Source: Fibrobacter sp.
GTDB lineage: Bacteria; Fibrobacterota; Fibrobacteria; Fibrobacterales; Fibrobacteraceae
Direction of reading: 5' to 3'
Assembly (NCBI GenBank): GCA_017526585.1
Contig: JAFXRC010000028.1
Coordinates: 42,620 to 106,619 of the forward strand
DNA length: 64,000 nt
Shown: piece by piece, positions 43,110 to 52,293 of the stretch
Layout of the letters: each line of letters opens with the position of its first letter
How positions within the stretch are numbered: the stretch's first letter is position 1
The notes under the pieces: generated by a model
What the model was told of the DNA's origin: nothing
Seen by the model: the letters and a program-made list of their open reading frames with translations, nothing else
The model's database searches: none
Translations under genes and position numbers: made by a program

Positions 43110-43469
43110 ATGAAGAAAACCGTCCGTATCAGTTTCGAAGGCAAGACCTACGATGTCGAAGTAGAAGTTCTTGATTCCAATGCCGCCGTTGCCGCCGCTC
43201 CTGCTGCAGCCCCCGCTGCCGCTCCGGCTCCTGCCGCCGCACCTGCTGTTGCCGGTGGTACCGAAGTCAAGAGCCCGCTCGCTGGCTCCGTGTTCAAACT
43301 GAAGGTCAAGGTCGGCGACACCGTTGCTGCCAACCAGGAAGTGGCTATCATCGAAGCTCTCAAGATGGAAAACCCGGTCGTCGCTCCGTGCGCCGGCACC
43401 GTGAACTCCATTGCCGTCAAGGAAACCGACACTGTCGTCGACGGCCAGACTCTCATGACCATCGCCTAA
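43110..43469 (+). CDS. Biotin carboxyl carrier subunit of a sodium-pumping decarboxylase (MmdC/OadA C-terminal type)
   Basis: 119 residues. A short beta N-terminus is followed by an Ala/Pro linker (about 24-50) and a biotinyl domain with K85 in EALKMEN (consensus AMKM). It carries carboxybiotin between the carboxyltransferase and the membrane beta subunit. A separate carrier is typical of methylmalonyl-CoA decarboxylase (MmdC). Both flanking genes are within 50 bases. Confidence 0.93.
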   Translation: MKKTVRISFEGKTYDVEVEVLDSNAAVAAAPAAAPAAAPAPAAAPAVAGGTEVKSPLAGSVFKLKVKVGDTVAANQEVAIIEALKMENPVVAPCAGTVNSIAVKETDTVVDGQTLMTIA

Positions 43470-43482
43470 GAGGTACAGATAA

Positions 43483-44643
43483 ATGAGTTCTCTTTTAAAT
43501 TCGGTCGTTGAGTTCGCAGGCGACACCGGATTCGCATACGTCACCCCTTCGATGATCGTGATGTGGATCGTGAGTTTCGTCCTGATGTACTTGGCGATTG
43601 TCAAAAAGTATGAGCCGCTGCTGCTCTTGCCGATTTCGCTCGGCGCACTGGCGGTGAACATCCCGAGTGCGGGTTTCTACGATGGTGGCTGGAGCATCGA
43701 AGGTATGTTTACCCCGACCGCCGGTCTCTATTACTACATCAGCCAGGGTATCCACCTGGAACTCTTCCCGCCCATCATCTTCTTGGGCGTGGGTGCCATG
43801 ACGGACTTCGGACCGCTTATCGCTAACCCGCGTACACTGCTCCTTGGCGGTGGCGCTCAGTTCGGCGTGTTTGCGACCATGTTCTGCGCCGTGGCTTTCG
43901 GTGGCTTTACTCTCGGTGAAGCAGCCTCTATCGGTATCATCGGCGGTGCCGACGGTCCGACCTCCATCTTTACTGCAAACAAACTAGCAAAGCACCTCAT
44001 CGGACCTATCGCCGTGGCAGCTTACACTTACATGGCCCTCGTTCCGCTGATTCAGCCGCCTATCATGCGCCTCATGACCAATGACAAGGAACGCAAGATC
44101 CGTATGAAGGCTCTGCGCAAGGTGTCCAAGGCCGAACGCATCGTGTTTGCCGTGATGGTGATGATCGTGTGCATCCTCGTGGTGCCCGATGCTTCTGCTC
44201 TTATCATTATGCTCATGCTTGGTAACATCTTCAAGGAAGCCGGCGTTGTCGAACGCCTGGTGAAGACCTCCTCTAACGAACTCATGAACATCGTGACGAT
44301 CTTCCTCGGTACTTCCGTGGGTCTCACGATGTCTGCCGACATCTTCCTCCGTCCGCAGACCCTCATGATTATCGCTATGGGTGTGGTGGCCTTCGGTTTC
44401 TCGACCGCAGCAGGCCTCTTCCTTGCCAAGATCATGAATAAGTGCACTCCCAACAACCCTGTGAACCCGCTCATCGGTTCTGCTGGCGTGTCCGCCGTGC
44501 CGATGGCTGCCCGTGTTTCCCAGGTGGAAGGTGCCAAGTATGACCCGCAGAACTTCCTCTTGATGCACGCTATGGGCCCGAACGTGGCCGGCGTGATCGG
44601 TACCGCAGTCTGCGCAGGTTACATGATTTCCAGACTTTCGTAA
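43483..44643 (+). CDS. Sodium-translocating decarboxylase beta subunit (MmdB/OadB/GcdB)
   Basis: 386 residues with about 9-11 membrane segments. [36 protein letters not shown] (the conserved GADGPT sodium/carboxybiotin site) and [19 protein letters not shown] are family signatures. It decarboxylates carboxybiotin and pumps sodium outward. Together with the two preceding genes it forms the membrane part of oxaloacetate or methylmalonyl-CoA decarboxylase; the alpha subunit is encoded elsewhere. In a succinate/propionate fermenter the methylmalonyl-CoA form is plausible. Confidence 0.95.
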   Translation: MSSLLNSVVEFAGDTGFAYVTPSMIVMWIVSFVLMYLAIVKKYEPLLLLPISLGALAVNIPSAGFYDGGWSIEGMFTPTAGLYYYISQGIHLELFPPIIFLGVGAMTDFGPLIANPRTLLLGGGAQFGVFATMFCAVAFGGFTLGEAASIGIIGGADGPTSIFTANKLAKHLIGPIAVAAYTYMALVPLIQPPIMRLMTNDKERKIRMKALRKVSKAERIVFAVMVMIVCILVVPDASALIIMLMLGNIFKEAGVVERLVKTSSNELMNIVTIFLGTSVGLTMSADIFLRPQTLMIIAMGVVAFGFSTAAGLFLAKIMNKCTPNNPVNPLIGSAGVSAVPMAARVSQVEGAKYDPQNFLLMHAMGPNVAGVIGTAVCAGYMISRLS

Positions 44644-44665
44644 GACTAGTCTAAAAGCAAATCAA

Positions 44666-44702
44666 GGGAAACCCTCGGCAATCGCTGGGGGTTCCTTTTT
44701 TC
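44666..44702 (+). terminator. Rho-independent terminator of the decarboxylase operon
   Basis: GGAAACCC...GCAATCGC...GGGTTCC forms a stem followed by TTTTTT, 23 bases after the beta-subunit stop. Confidence 0.85.
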
Positions 44703-44741
44703 GTCATGGATCGTTTTCGGGTAGGCAAAAAGAGCTCTCGT

Positions 44742-44774
44742 AAAAAAAGACCCCGCTAATGCGAGGTCTTTTTT
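44742..44774 (-). terminator. Terminator of tRNA-His
   Basis: AAAAAAGACCCCGC and GCGAGGTCTTTTTT pair around TAAT (one mismatch), directly after the tRNA 3' end on the minus strand. Confidence 0.88.
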
Positions 44775-44777
44775 AAG

Positions 44778-44852
44778 GGTGGGTGACCGGACTCGAACCG
44801 ACAACATCCAGAATCACAATCTGGGACTCTAACCAATTGAGCTACACCCACC
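44778..44852 (-). tRNA. tRNA-His(GUG)
   Basis: Read on the minus strand: acceptor GTGGGTG pairs with CACCCAC, discriminator C, and an extra G at -1 as expected for histidine. The anticodon arm CCAGA/TCTGG encloses GTG. The TTCGAGT T-loop is present. CCA is not encoded. Confidence 0.95.
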
Positions 44853-44932
44853 ATGAGTGTGAGCCCAAATATAAAAAAGCCACCCCAAATTTCAAGGGTG
44901 GCATGTCATTTTTTTACGAAAAAGTCGTATTT

Positions 44933-45298
44933 TTAGCCGTTTTTAAGCTTGGACGTCAGGCGCAGGAAGTTTGCGCGCCTGAAATCGTTGCGGTGCTCTT
45001 CGCAGAAACGGGGGTAAATGTACTGTTTCGGGAAGACCCGGATGGTGAAGGTCTCGTTGCAGCCTTCGAGGCAGCACTTGAAGGTGAGATCCATGGATTC
45101 CGTGTAGTTGTGGCGGAAAATGATGTTCTTGGACTCGATGTTGTCCACGTCCTTTTTCTGCTTCTGGCGCTGCTTGATGTCGCGGTGCAATTCGCAGTAC
45201 TTGGCGATCGGGTGGCCCCAGAATTCGCGGCCGCAGCCGGGTTCCTGACAGACTTTCAGCTTGATACGCTTTTTCTTCTTGTACTTGGGTAATTGCAT
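44933..45298 (-). CDS. Small two-zinc-ribbon protein, function unknown
   Basis: 121 residues, strongly basic. Two similar C-x4-C...C-x2-H units are visible: CQEPGCGREFWGHPIAKYCELH and CLEGCNETFTIRV...RFCEEH. Each could bind zinc. A Lys-rich N-terminus (KYKKKKRIKLK) suggests nucleic-acid binding. GAGG precedes the ATG. It diverges from the ComEC-like gene. The family is not recognised. Confidence 0.7.
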   Translation of the reverse strand: MQLPKYKKKKRIKLKVCQEPGCGREFWGHPIAKYCELHRDIKQRQKQKKDVDNIESKNIIFRHNYTESMDLTFKCCLEGCNETFTIRVFPKQYIYPRFCEEHRNDFRRANFLRLTSKLKNG

Positions 45299-45365
45299 AA
45301 AAAACCTCGCGTTATGGGTAAATATAATAAAAAACGGCGTATATATAAAGAGGAACCTCTTTTAG

Positions 45366-46289
45366 ATGAAGGATTTGCTTATGGTTTCGTATCGAAATGC
45401 CAATGGTTGGGTGTTCTTCTGGGTGTTTATTTGCGGCTTGGCTTGGTCGGTGGCCCTGGGAATCCTGTTTTCGGGCTGCACCTACGAATCTTCGGGGAGC
45501 GCCGATCCGGAGCCTGTCCGGGTGACTTTTTTGGATGTGGGGCAGGGGCTTGCCGTGCTGCTGGAAAATGAGGGACGGTTTGCGCTGTACGACACGGGTC
45601 CAGATTCAGTGGGGGTGGTCGATTCCTTGCTTGCCCGCGGGATCGATTCGCTTGCCTGGATTCTCTTAAGCCACGGGCACCGCGACCATGTGGGCGGGTT
45701 CCTGGAGATGGGGGCGGCGGTTATGGCGGGTCGCCTGCACGTAGGGCGCCTTTTGGTGGGGCCCGATACGGCTTCGGGACCCATCAGCGACAGTGCGCTT
45801 GTGCTGGCGAGCCGTCTCCGGATTCCTGTCGATACGCTGGTGCGCGGAGATTCGGTCTGGTTTGCGGAGGGGCTGGATGTTTCGGTCCAGTGGCCGCCGG
45901 AGTACGGGCGCTTTGGTGAAAACGGTGCAAGCGTCGTGGTGCGGGTTTCGCAAGCGCAGGCCCCTGAAGCCTCGCTCCTGTTGACGGGCGACCTGGATTC
46001 GGTCGGGGAGCGTCGGCTGCTTGAGCTGTCGCCCAACCTGTCTGCGCAACTTCTGCAGGTGGGGCACCATGGCTCTTCGGGAAGCAGTTCTTTGCCGTTT
46101 TTATCGCAGGTTTCTCCAAGGTATGCGGTAATCGGGGTCGGAAAGGACAACCGCTACGGGCACCCGACGGCGGAAGTCCTTAAAAAGCTGGAGCTTGTGA
46201 TGGGGGATTCAGCGGCGGTGTTCCGCACCGATTTGCACGGAAGCATCGCTTTTGAAATGTGGCCTAATGTCGGCGTCATTACCCGCTGA
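45366..46289 (+). CDS. ComEC/Rec2-type metallo-beta-lactamase domain as a stand-alone lipoprotein
   Basis: 307 residues; ATG 45381, with AAGGA before it, is an alternative start. The N-terminal hydrophobic segment ends in a lipobox-like FSGC, so the domain is probably lipidated outside the inner membrane. VTFLDVGQGLAVLL, ALYDTGPDS, LSHGHRDHVGG (metal HxHxDH), LLTGDLD, LLQVGHHGSS and YAVIGVGKDNRYGHP follow ComEC C-terminal nuclease-like domains closely. The ComEC channel and OB parts are absent. A secreted nuclease or phosphodiesterase is inferred. It overlaps the convergent thioesterase gene by 11 bases. Confidence 0.82.
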   Translation: MKDLLMVSYRNANGWVFFWVFICGLAWSVALGILFSGCTYESSGSADPEPVRVTFLDVGQGLAVLLENEGRFALYDTGPDSVGVVDSLLARGIDSLAWILLSHGHRDHVGGFLEMGAAVMAGRLHVGRLLVGPDTASGPISDSALVLASRLRIPVDTLVRGDSVWFAEGLDVSVQWPPEYGRFGENGASVVVRVSQAQAPEASLLLTGDLDSVGERRLLELSPNLSAQLLQVGHHGSSGSSSLPFLSQVSPRYAVIGVGKDNRYGHPTAEVLKKLELVMGDSAAVFRTDLHGSIAFEMWPNVGVITR

Positions 46290-47040
46290 AACCGACTCGC
46301 GCCTGAAAGTGGCAGCGGTTTGCGGTCGGGCTCTTTTCCATGTCGGCGTTCATTCCGAAGAATACCGCGTGGTGGTTGGTGTCCTTGAAGCGGATGATGT
46401 CGACTCGGCCGCCGAGCGGCACCTGGTTCACGAAATTCAGCTGGAGCGATCGGATTCCTCTTTCCTTGATTTCTTGCTTGGAAAGGCAGTCCATGATCCA
46501 GTCCACGTAGCGGCAGTGGTTCACATGGTGGTTTACGTCGAGGTCGCTGTTCCGGGCCTGTTCCGTATAAACTAATCTAGGGTCTTCGCCCATCGGCAAA
46601 ACCTGGAGCATTTCAGGGAGCGCACTCTTTTCGAGCTGCACCGGGAAGGGGTAGGGGCTTCGCGAAGGGTTTTCGGCATAGCCCGTCTTCAGGTTCACAA
46701 GGATCCACGACGAAGTGCCTTCGGCAAGGGCGTGCCCCTGGCTATCGACAACGGCGTAGTCCTTGAGAACGACCTTGTCCTTGTAGATTTCCTTGATCCA
46801 GGTGGACACGCTCAAGGTCTCTCCCATGAGTGGCGTGTGGTTGAGCCTGACCTTCATGCGGGTAATAGCGGAAGTGTAGCCGGCCTTCATCATTTGCCAT
46901 ATTCCAAAACCGTTCCGTTCAGCATCGGCGATGGCAGCTTCTTCCATAAACTGGAAAAGGCGCGACAACTTGAGCCTGCCATATTCGTCGCAGTCCGAAA
47001 AGCGTACGGTAAATTTGAGGTCGGTGATTTCGCTTATCAT
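46279..47040 (-). CDS. Acyl-ACP thioesterase (FatA/FatB-like)
   Basis: 253 residues, two hot-dog domains. FTVRFSDCDEYGRLKLSRLFQFMEEAA opens the first. SDLDVNHHVNHCRYVDWIMD in the second carries the Asp/Asn/His catalytic residues. It releases free fatty acid from acyl carrier protein. GTVRH-like strands (YTSAITRMKVRLNHTPLMGETL) agree with the family. Confidence 0.9.
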   Translation of the reverse strand: MISEITDLKFTVRFSDCDEYGRLKLSRLFQFMEEAAIADAERNGFGIWQMMKAGYTSAITRMKVRLNHTPLMGETLSVSTWIKEIYKDKVVLKDYAVVDSQGHALAEGTSSWILVNLKTGYAENPSRSPYPFPVQLEKSALPEMLQVLPMGEDPRLVYTEQARNSDLDVNHHVNHCRYVDWIMDCLSKQEIKERGIRSLQLNFVNQVPLGGRVDIIRFKDTNHHAVFFGMNADMEKSPTANRCHFQARVGFSG

Positions 47041-47090
47041 TTGAAACTCCGTTTGGTCTGTATTCGTATTTAATTTATAAATTTACGCCT

Positions 47091-48422
47091 ATGGAAGAAC
47101 CTTTTTTTCGCCCCAACCATATTCAGATTCCTGCATTGAAGTCTTATAACGGTGAACTTCGCGTTCCCGGCTCTAAAAGTATCACGAACCGTGTCCTTTT
47201 GATTTCGGCTTTGGCCGAAGGGACTACCCGGCTGCATAATCTGCTGAAAAGTGATGATACCCGCTACATGGGCGAAGCCCTCAAGGCGCTCGGAGTTCAT
47301 GTGGAGATGTCCGCAGATTTTACCGAGGCTGTTGTCGAAGGCAACGGTGGTCCGATTGACGCCCCTTCTGAACTGCTCGATGAAGGCAAGTCCTTCGATG
47401 GACTTTATCTGGGCAATGCAGGTACGGCGATGCGTTCGCTGTGCGCCGCCCTTGCCCTTGGTCGCGGAGTGTTCCATCTGAGTGGCGAAGAGCGCATGAA
47501 AGAACGCCCCATTCGCGATCTTGTCGATGCACTCCGTTCGTTGGGTGCCGACATCGACTACATGGAAACGGAAGGATTCCCGCCGGTATGCATCAACGCC
47601 CATGGACTCAAGGGCGGTTCCGTATCGGTTCGTGGCAATATCTCCAGCCAGTATTTGACTGCACTTTTGATTTGCGCTCCGTACGCGGAATCTCCACTCC
47701 ACATCCATGTGGAAGGTGATTTGATTTCTGCTCCGTATATTCTTTTGACTCTCGATGTCATGAAACATTTCGGCGTCGAAGTGAAGCATAGTGACTTGAC
47801 GAATTTCTATGTGCCCAAGGGCGTTTACAAGTCTCCGGGCGACTACATGGTCGAAGGCGATGCAAGTTCTGCGAGTTATCCGCTTGCCGCGGCTACCATT
47901 GCAGGCGGCAAGGTTCGCGTGCTCGGTGTGGGTAGCGATTGCCGCCAAGGTGATGTTGCCTTTGTCGATGTCCTTAAGAAAATGGGCGCTACGGTGACGA
48001 TGGGGCCCGACTGGGTGGAATGCGTAGGTCCGCAGGGCAAGCTGAAAAGCCTTGGCGAGTTCAATGCGATTGAAATTCCGGATGCGGCGATGACGATTGC
48101 GGTGCTTGCTCTGTTTGCCGATGTCCCGATGACAATTAGCGGCATTGCGAGCTGGCGCGTCAAGGAAACCGACCGCATCGCTGCGATGGCGGCAGAACTC
48201 CGCAAGGTGGGCGCCGAAGTCCGCGAGACCAACGATTCCATTACGATTACGCCGCCGGCACAGCTGCAACCGGCAACCATTGAAACCTACAATGACCACC
48301 GCATGGCGATGTGCTTCAGTCTAGTCGCATTGGGCGGTGTTCCGATAAAAATTATGGACCCGGCGTGCATCAACAAGACCTATCCGAAGTATTTTGAAGA
48401 TTTTTTGCGGATAGCAAAATAA
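47091..48422 (+). CDS. aroA: 3-phosphoshikimate 1-carboxyvinyltransferase (EPSP synthase)
   Basis: 443 residues, full length. PGSKSITNRVLLISALAEGTT, LGNAGTAMRSLCAALAL (PEP-binding loop), ERMKERPIRDLVDAL, EGDASSASYPLAAA and ASWRVKETDRIAAMAAELRKVG are the EPSP synthase signatures. It makes EPSP from shikimate-3-phosphate and PEP in the aromatic pathway that also feeds chorismate to MqnA. TATAAA lies 15 bases before the ATG. Confidence 0.96.
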   Translation: MEEPFFRPNHIQIPALKSYNGELRVPGSKSITNRVLLISALAEGTTRLHNLLKSDDTRYMGEALKALGVHVEMSADFTEAVVEGNGGPIDAPSELLDEGKSFDGLYLGNAGTAMRSLCAALALGRGVFHLSGEERMKERPIRDLVDALRSLGADIDYMETEGFPPVCINAHGLKGGSVSVRGNISSQYLTALLICAPYAESPLHIHVEGDLISAPYILLTLDVMKHFGVEVKHSDLTNFYVPKGVYKSPGDYMVEGDASSASYPLAAATIAGGKVRVLGVGSDCRQGDVAFVDVLKKMGATVTMGPDWVECVGPQGKLKSLGEFNAIEIPDAAMTIAVLALFADVPMTISGIASWRVKETDRIAAMAAELRKVGAEVRETNDSITITPPAQLQPATIETYNDHRMAMCFSLVALGGVPIKIMDPACINKTYPKYFEDFLRIAK

Positions 48423-48455
48423 ACTTGTTTGTATATTAGAGATGTTGTCGAAAGA

Positions 48456-50036
48456 ATGAGTCCTATGTTGAGAAGTTTTTGGGGTATCACGTTTGCAATG
48501 GTGTTCGCTCTTTGCGGAGTGGGACGTTCCTATGCCGTGCCAGAACTTCGCGCCGCGCCTCCGGCTCCCGATACGCTTGTGCTGTGGGTGATGGACCAGG
48601 ATATCAATACAGGAACAATTTTGCAGAAGCTGATGCAAAAGTATACGCGTCAGAGTGGTCAGCCTGTCAAGATTCGATTCCTGGATTGGGGCTCGGCGTT
48701 TGTGGAACTCAACAAGATGCTTTCGACTGAAGCTCTCCCAGGCACGGATTATCCCGATGTCGTGCAGTTGGGGTCGAGCTGGGTGCCCTACTTTGCCAAG
48801 GCGGGCTTGATTGCTCCGCTTGGAGACTTGCTCGATGCCGTTGATACTAGCCGCTTCTATCCTGAGGCGATGAAGTCTGCGCACATTGGTCGCGATACCA
48901 CGGTGTATTCGTTGCCCTGGTTCTTGGATGTTCGCGGATTCTTTGTCAATGAGCGTCTTTGGCTAGAACTCGGACTCCACGACAGCGAAATAGAAACCTA
49001 TTCGCAGTTCTTTGGAGTGCTGCGCGCAGTGGCTGATGCCAAGGTGGTTAATAGTGATGGCGAGCCTGTGGTCCCGTTTGAGTTCGGCGTCAAGGATGAC
49101 TGGACGGGCTACCAGCAGCTGGCTCCTTTCCTTTGGAACTTTGGTGGTGCCTTTGTGACGGAAACGGAACAGGGGTATCGTAGCGCCTTGGTAGATTCGC
49201 TTTCTCTCGTGGGGCTTCGCCATTATCTGAAGCTGCTCCGCGACCAGGATATTTCGCCCTACAACCTTAAGGAAAATTCCAGTGAAGCGGCGGACCGTTT
49301 TGTGCGCTCCGAACAGCTGATCCTTTTTGGTACGTCGGAATTCATCCGCAAGGTGGAATTCGACAAAGATGTCGGCGGTCTCAAGGAATCCCCGCTTGCA
49401 AAAGATGGCTTAATCTCGGTGACGGCGCCCAAGGGCCCGGTTGGCAATTTCACGTTTGTGGGAGGAAGTCACCTTACACTGCCGATGAACGCTAATCCCG
49501 CAAAGCGTGCGGCGGCTCGTGACTTGTTCCTGTTTATGGTCCGTGCCGATAATATCGACTATTACTCCAGGCAGAGTGGTTTTATTCCGCCAGATGGAAG
49601 TCTGATTCGTATCTGGATGCAAGATTCTCGCTACAATAGTTTGATCAATGGGCTGGAAAACAATGGTCGTAGCTGCCAGAACATTCCTGAGTGGAGTGAA
49701 ATCGAAATGGCGGTCAACGCCATGGTGAATGCAATCGCTAAAAACATCGCTCTGGGTCAATCCGATGTCAACAGCGTAACGGCAAAGCTTGTCATGGAAA
49801 CTCATGAAAAAATCAATGCCATTCTGAAACACAACGAGTCGTCTGCTCGTAATGATATTTTGGCAAAGGTGGAAATGTCTTTGATGCAGCCGGTCGAGGA
49901 AACCAAGTATGCTAAGGATTTGGGTATCCCCGAAGAACGCTCCAAAATTAGTTTGCGTTTGGTGGTTGTATCTTCTCTGGGTGTAGTCGCTGTCATATTG
50001 CTGTTGGTCTATATGGTGCGAGTCCGCAAGCGTTAG
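48456..50036 (+). CDS. Extracellular solute-binding protein (family 1 type) with a C-terminal membrane anchor
   Basis: 526 residues from ATG 48456; ATG 48465 is close. The signal peptide ends near RSYA. LVLWVMDQDINTGTILQKLMQKY, DYPDVVQLGSSWVPYFAKAGLIAPLGDLL and SLPWFLDVRGFFVNERLWLELGL match sugar-binding SBP_bac_1 proteins. The end (SLRLVVVSSLGVVAVILLLVYMVRVRKR) is a membrane helix with a positive tail, which ordinary binding proteins lack. No ABC permease or ATPase is adjacent. It lies 33 bases after aroA and 3 bases before the dacB-like gene. It could be a sensor or a tethered receptor. Confidence 0.82.
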   Translation: MSPMLRSFWGITFAMVFALCGVGRSYAVPELRAAPPAPDTLVLWVMDQDINTGTILQKLMQKYTRQSGQPVKIRFLDWGSAFVELNKMLSTEALPGTDYPDVVQLGSSWVPYFAKAGLIAPLGDLLDAVDTSRFYPEAMKSAHIGRDTTVYSLPWFLDVRGFFVNERLWLELGLHDSEIETYSQFFGVLRAVADAKVVNSDGEPVVPFEFGVKDDWTGYQQLAPFLWNFGGAFVTETEQGYRSALVDSLSLVGLRHYLKLLRDQDISPYNLKENSSEAADRFVRSEQLILFGTSEFIRKVEFDKDVGGLKESPLAKDGLISVTAPKGPVGNFTFVGGSHLTLPMNANPAKRAAARDLFLFMVRADNIDYYSRQSGFIPPDGSLIRIWMQDSRYNSLINGLENNGRSCQNIPEWSEIEMAVNAMVNAIAKNIALGQSDVNSVTAKLVMETHEKINAILKHNESSARNDILAKVEMSLMQPVEETKYAKDLGIPEERSKISLRLVVVSSLGVVAVILLLVYMVRVRKR

Positions 50037-50039
50037 AAT

Positions 50040-52178
50040 ATGATGCGAAAAATTGTTTTTCTAATCTGTTTTTTTGCGTCGCTTGTACTGGCTCATTTCG
50101 AACTGGATTCGTTTCAGGTATATGTTGACTCGGTGGTGCCAGGTTCGCGCTACGGACTTTCGATTCGTTCCGTGAAGACGGGCCTTGAATTGGCCAACAT
50201 TCGTGGCGTCGAAAAGTTTACTCCGGCGAGCACTCTGAAGACGCTCACCACGGCGACGGCTATTCATTACTTGCCGCTCGATTATGCTCCGCAGACTGAA
50301 ATTTCGTTGAATGGTAGCGTTCGAAAGAGTGTCTTTTGGGGAACCGTGAATGTCCATGGTGCCGGTGATCCGAACTTTTCGGGGCGCTACTATGCCGATC
50401 CGTTCCACATGCTGTATGCCATGGCGGATTCGATTCATGCGCTTGGAATCGATTCGATCGTAGGTGAACTTGCCTTGGATTCTAGCTACTATGCGGGGCC
50501 GTGGCGTGCTGAACATTGGCGCAAGAACTTTTACGATGCGTGGTATGGTGCCGAAATTGCTCCGCTTGGATTCAACGACAACTGCACGATGATACGCTTT
50601 AAGCCCGGTGCAAATGTGGGGGATACGGCTATTGCTGAAATACTCCCCGATGTGGGCTATGTTGTCCTGAAGAACGAGATGCTGACGGTTCCCGGCAAAA
50701 AACGCAAGTGGACTTGGGCGCTTGATTCTGCAAAGCCTGAAATCACGATTGGTGGCGCCATTGGAATCGGCGTGGATTCCAGTCAGCTGGTGCTTCCGGT
50801 GCGCAATCCGATAGCGTACTTTAAGGCGGCGTTTATTCATGCGCTTAAGGAACGCGGCGTGGCATTTTCCGAAAAGAAGAATGTCGCGGCGGGAATCCAG
50901 ATCAAGAATTTTGTGTTTACGGCGGCGCCGCTATTGAGCATTCTCGATGAAATCAACCAACGCAGCCAGAACATGCATGCCGAGACTTTGTTCCGCAACA
51001 TGGGTGCGCAAAAGACGGGTAAAGGAAGCGTCGAAAGCGGTCGCGCCTTGGAGATGAAATTCCTCGCTGAAATGGGAATAGATTCGACAGACTTTGAAGT
51101 TTGGGACGGTTGCGGGCTTTCTCCCAAGAACAAGGTGAAACCTTCTACCGAGACGATGCTTCTTGCCAAGATGGCGCACCACCCCAAGGGAAACTTCTAC
51201 ATCAACAGCTTTGCGGGTCCTGGCCTAGGTACCGGCGGCAAGCGTATGCTCGATTTGCCCTATCCGTGGCTGACGCGCTTCAAAACGGGCTTTATCGGTG
51301 AAGTACATGGGCTGGTGGGCTACATCTATGCGCTCGATGGCGACACGCTTGCCGTTGCGATGTACCTGAACGAAACCGGAAAGAATTCCGATGCGCAGCT
51401 TAAGGATGTTCTTGACACCTTGTGGACTCGCCTGGTACTGCAGGCGAATGATAGCTATGCATCGTTAATGAAGATGAAGCAGATGTGGCTTTCGGCGCAG
51501 AATGTGGTGGGTCTCGCTGCGAGACTCGAATACTTCTCTCGCATGATGAAGGGAATCCCGTACAAGCTTGGCCCTATGGGCGAAGGCTACGCGGGCACGG
51601 TCGACAGCAAGCCGATCGTCTACATGGATTCGGTGGATTGCGTGACCTATTTGGAACATGTGCTTGCAATGGCGCTTGCTCCGAATGAGAAAGCGATTGC
51701 ACCGCTGCTTCAGAAGATTCGCTATAAAGAGGGGGTTATCGACTATCTCCATCGCAAGCATTACCTGCTTGCCGACTGGGTGGGGACTGGTGATTATGCC
51801 CGCGTGATGCAGGTGCCGGGCGACACGGTAATTAAGCGTACTATGCCTAAGCAGAGCTTCTTTAAGGCGAAAAAGATAATGTACGAAAAGCCCGATGCTC
51901 CGATGGACCTGCGCTACTTGCCATACGACCGCGCCGTGGAACTGGCATCGAAACCCTACGAAGGTCCTCTCATGGTAACGGGCGTCGCCTTTGTCGCGAA
52001 CATGGATAACTTGGATGCGACGCATACGGGCTTTGTGGTTTTCCGCGACGGAGAACTGCCTGTGCTGCGCCATGCGGCATGGAAAAAGCAGGTCATTGAA
52101 CTTCCGTTGAAGGATTACTTGGCGAGCCGCAAAGGCAAGCTTCCGGGAATCACTCTGTTCGAATTCCTGAAGCAATAA
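50040..52178 (+). CDS. PBP4-type D-Ala-D-Ala carboxypeptidase (S13) fused to a DUF1460 amidase-like domain
   Basis: 712 residues with a signal peptide ending near VLA. The S13/DacB part (20-470) has PASTLK (S64, K67), RSQN near 309 and FKTG near 416. The second part (about 490-710) has DSVDCVTYLEHVLA (C534) and DATHTGFVVF (H662), the NlpC/P60-like Cys and His of DUF1460 N-acetylmuramoyl-L-alanine amidase-like proteins. One chain could therefore trim the peptide and cut it from the glycan. A periplasmic location is expected. It is coupled to the binding-protein gene. Confidence 0.88.
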   Translation: MMRKIVFLICFFASLVLAHFELDSFQVYVDSVVPGSRYGLSIRSVKTGLELANIRGVEKFTPASTLKTLTTATAIHYLPLDYAPQTEISLNGSVRKSVFWGTVNVHGAGDPNFSGRYYADPFHMLYAMADSIHALGIDSIVGELALDSSYYAGPWRAEHWRKNFYDAWYGAEIAPLGFNDNCTMIRFKPGANVGDTAIAEILPDVGYVVLKNEMLTVPGKKRKWTWALDSAKPEITIGGAIGIGVDSSQLVLPVRNPIAYFKAAFIHALKERGVAFSEKKNVAAGIQIKNFVFTAAPLLSILDEINQRSQNMHAETLFRNMGAQKTGKGSVESGRALEMKFLAEMGIDSTDFEVWDGCGLSPKNKVKPSTETMLLAKMAHHPKGNFYINSFAGPGLGTGGKRMLDLPYPWLTRFKTGFIGEVHGLVGYIYALDGDTLAVAMYLNETGKNSDAQLKDVLDTLWTRLVLQANDSYASLMKMKQMWLSAQNVVGLAARLEYFSRMMKGIPYKLGPMGEGYAGTVDSKPIVYMDSVDCVTYLEHVLAMALAPNEKAIAPLLQKIRYKEGVIDYLHRKHYLLADWVGTGDYARVMQVPGDTVIKRTMPKQSFFKAKKIMYEKPDAPMDLRYLPYDRAVELASKPYEGPLMVTGVAFVANMDNLDATHTGFVVFRDGELPVLRHAAWKKQVIELPLKDYLASRKGKLPGITLFEFLKQ

Positions 52179-52193
52179 AACAAGTGTGCTTTC

Positions 52194-52283
52194 TTTGTCA
52201 TGCCGGGCTTGACCTCAATAGCCACTTGCAGCTTTGCTGCTTAGTGGATATGATCCTCGGCAACGGGGAGTCATCGCCTTTTA
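52194..52283. repeat. Degenerate intergenic repeat of the TGTCATGCCGGGCTTGACC type with an internal hairpin
   Basis: TTGTCATGCCGGGCTTGACC opens a block that also holds CCACTTGCAGC...GCTGCTTAGTGG, an imperfect stem-loop. It lies between convergent genes. It resembles the dispersed TGTCATGCC... elements of many genomes, recalled rather than searched. No coding potential is seen. Confidence 0.45.
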
Positions 52284-52293
52284 TAAGTGGCGG

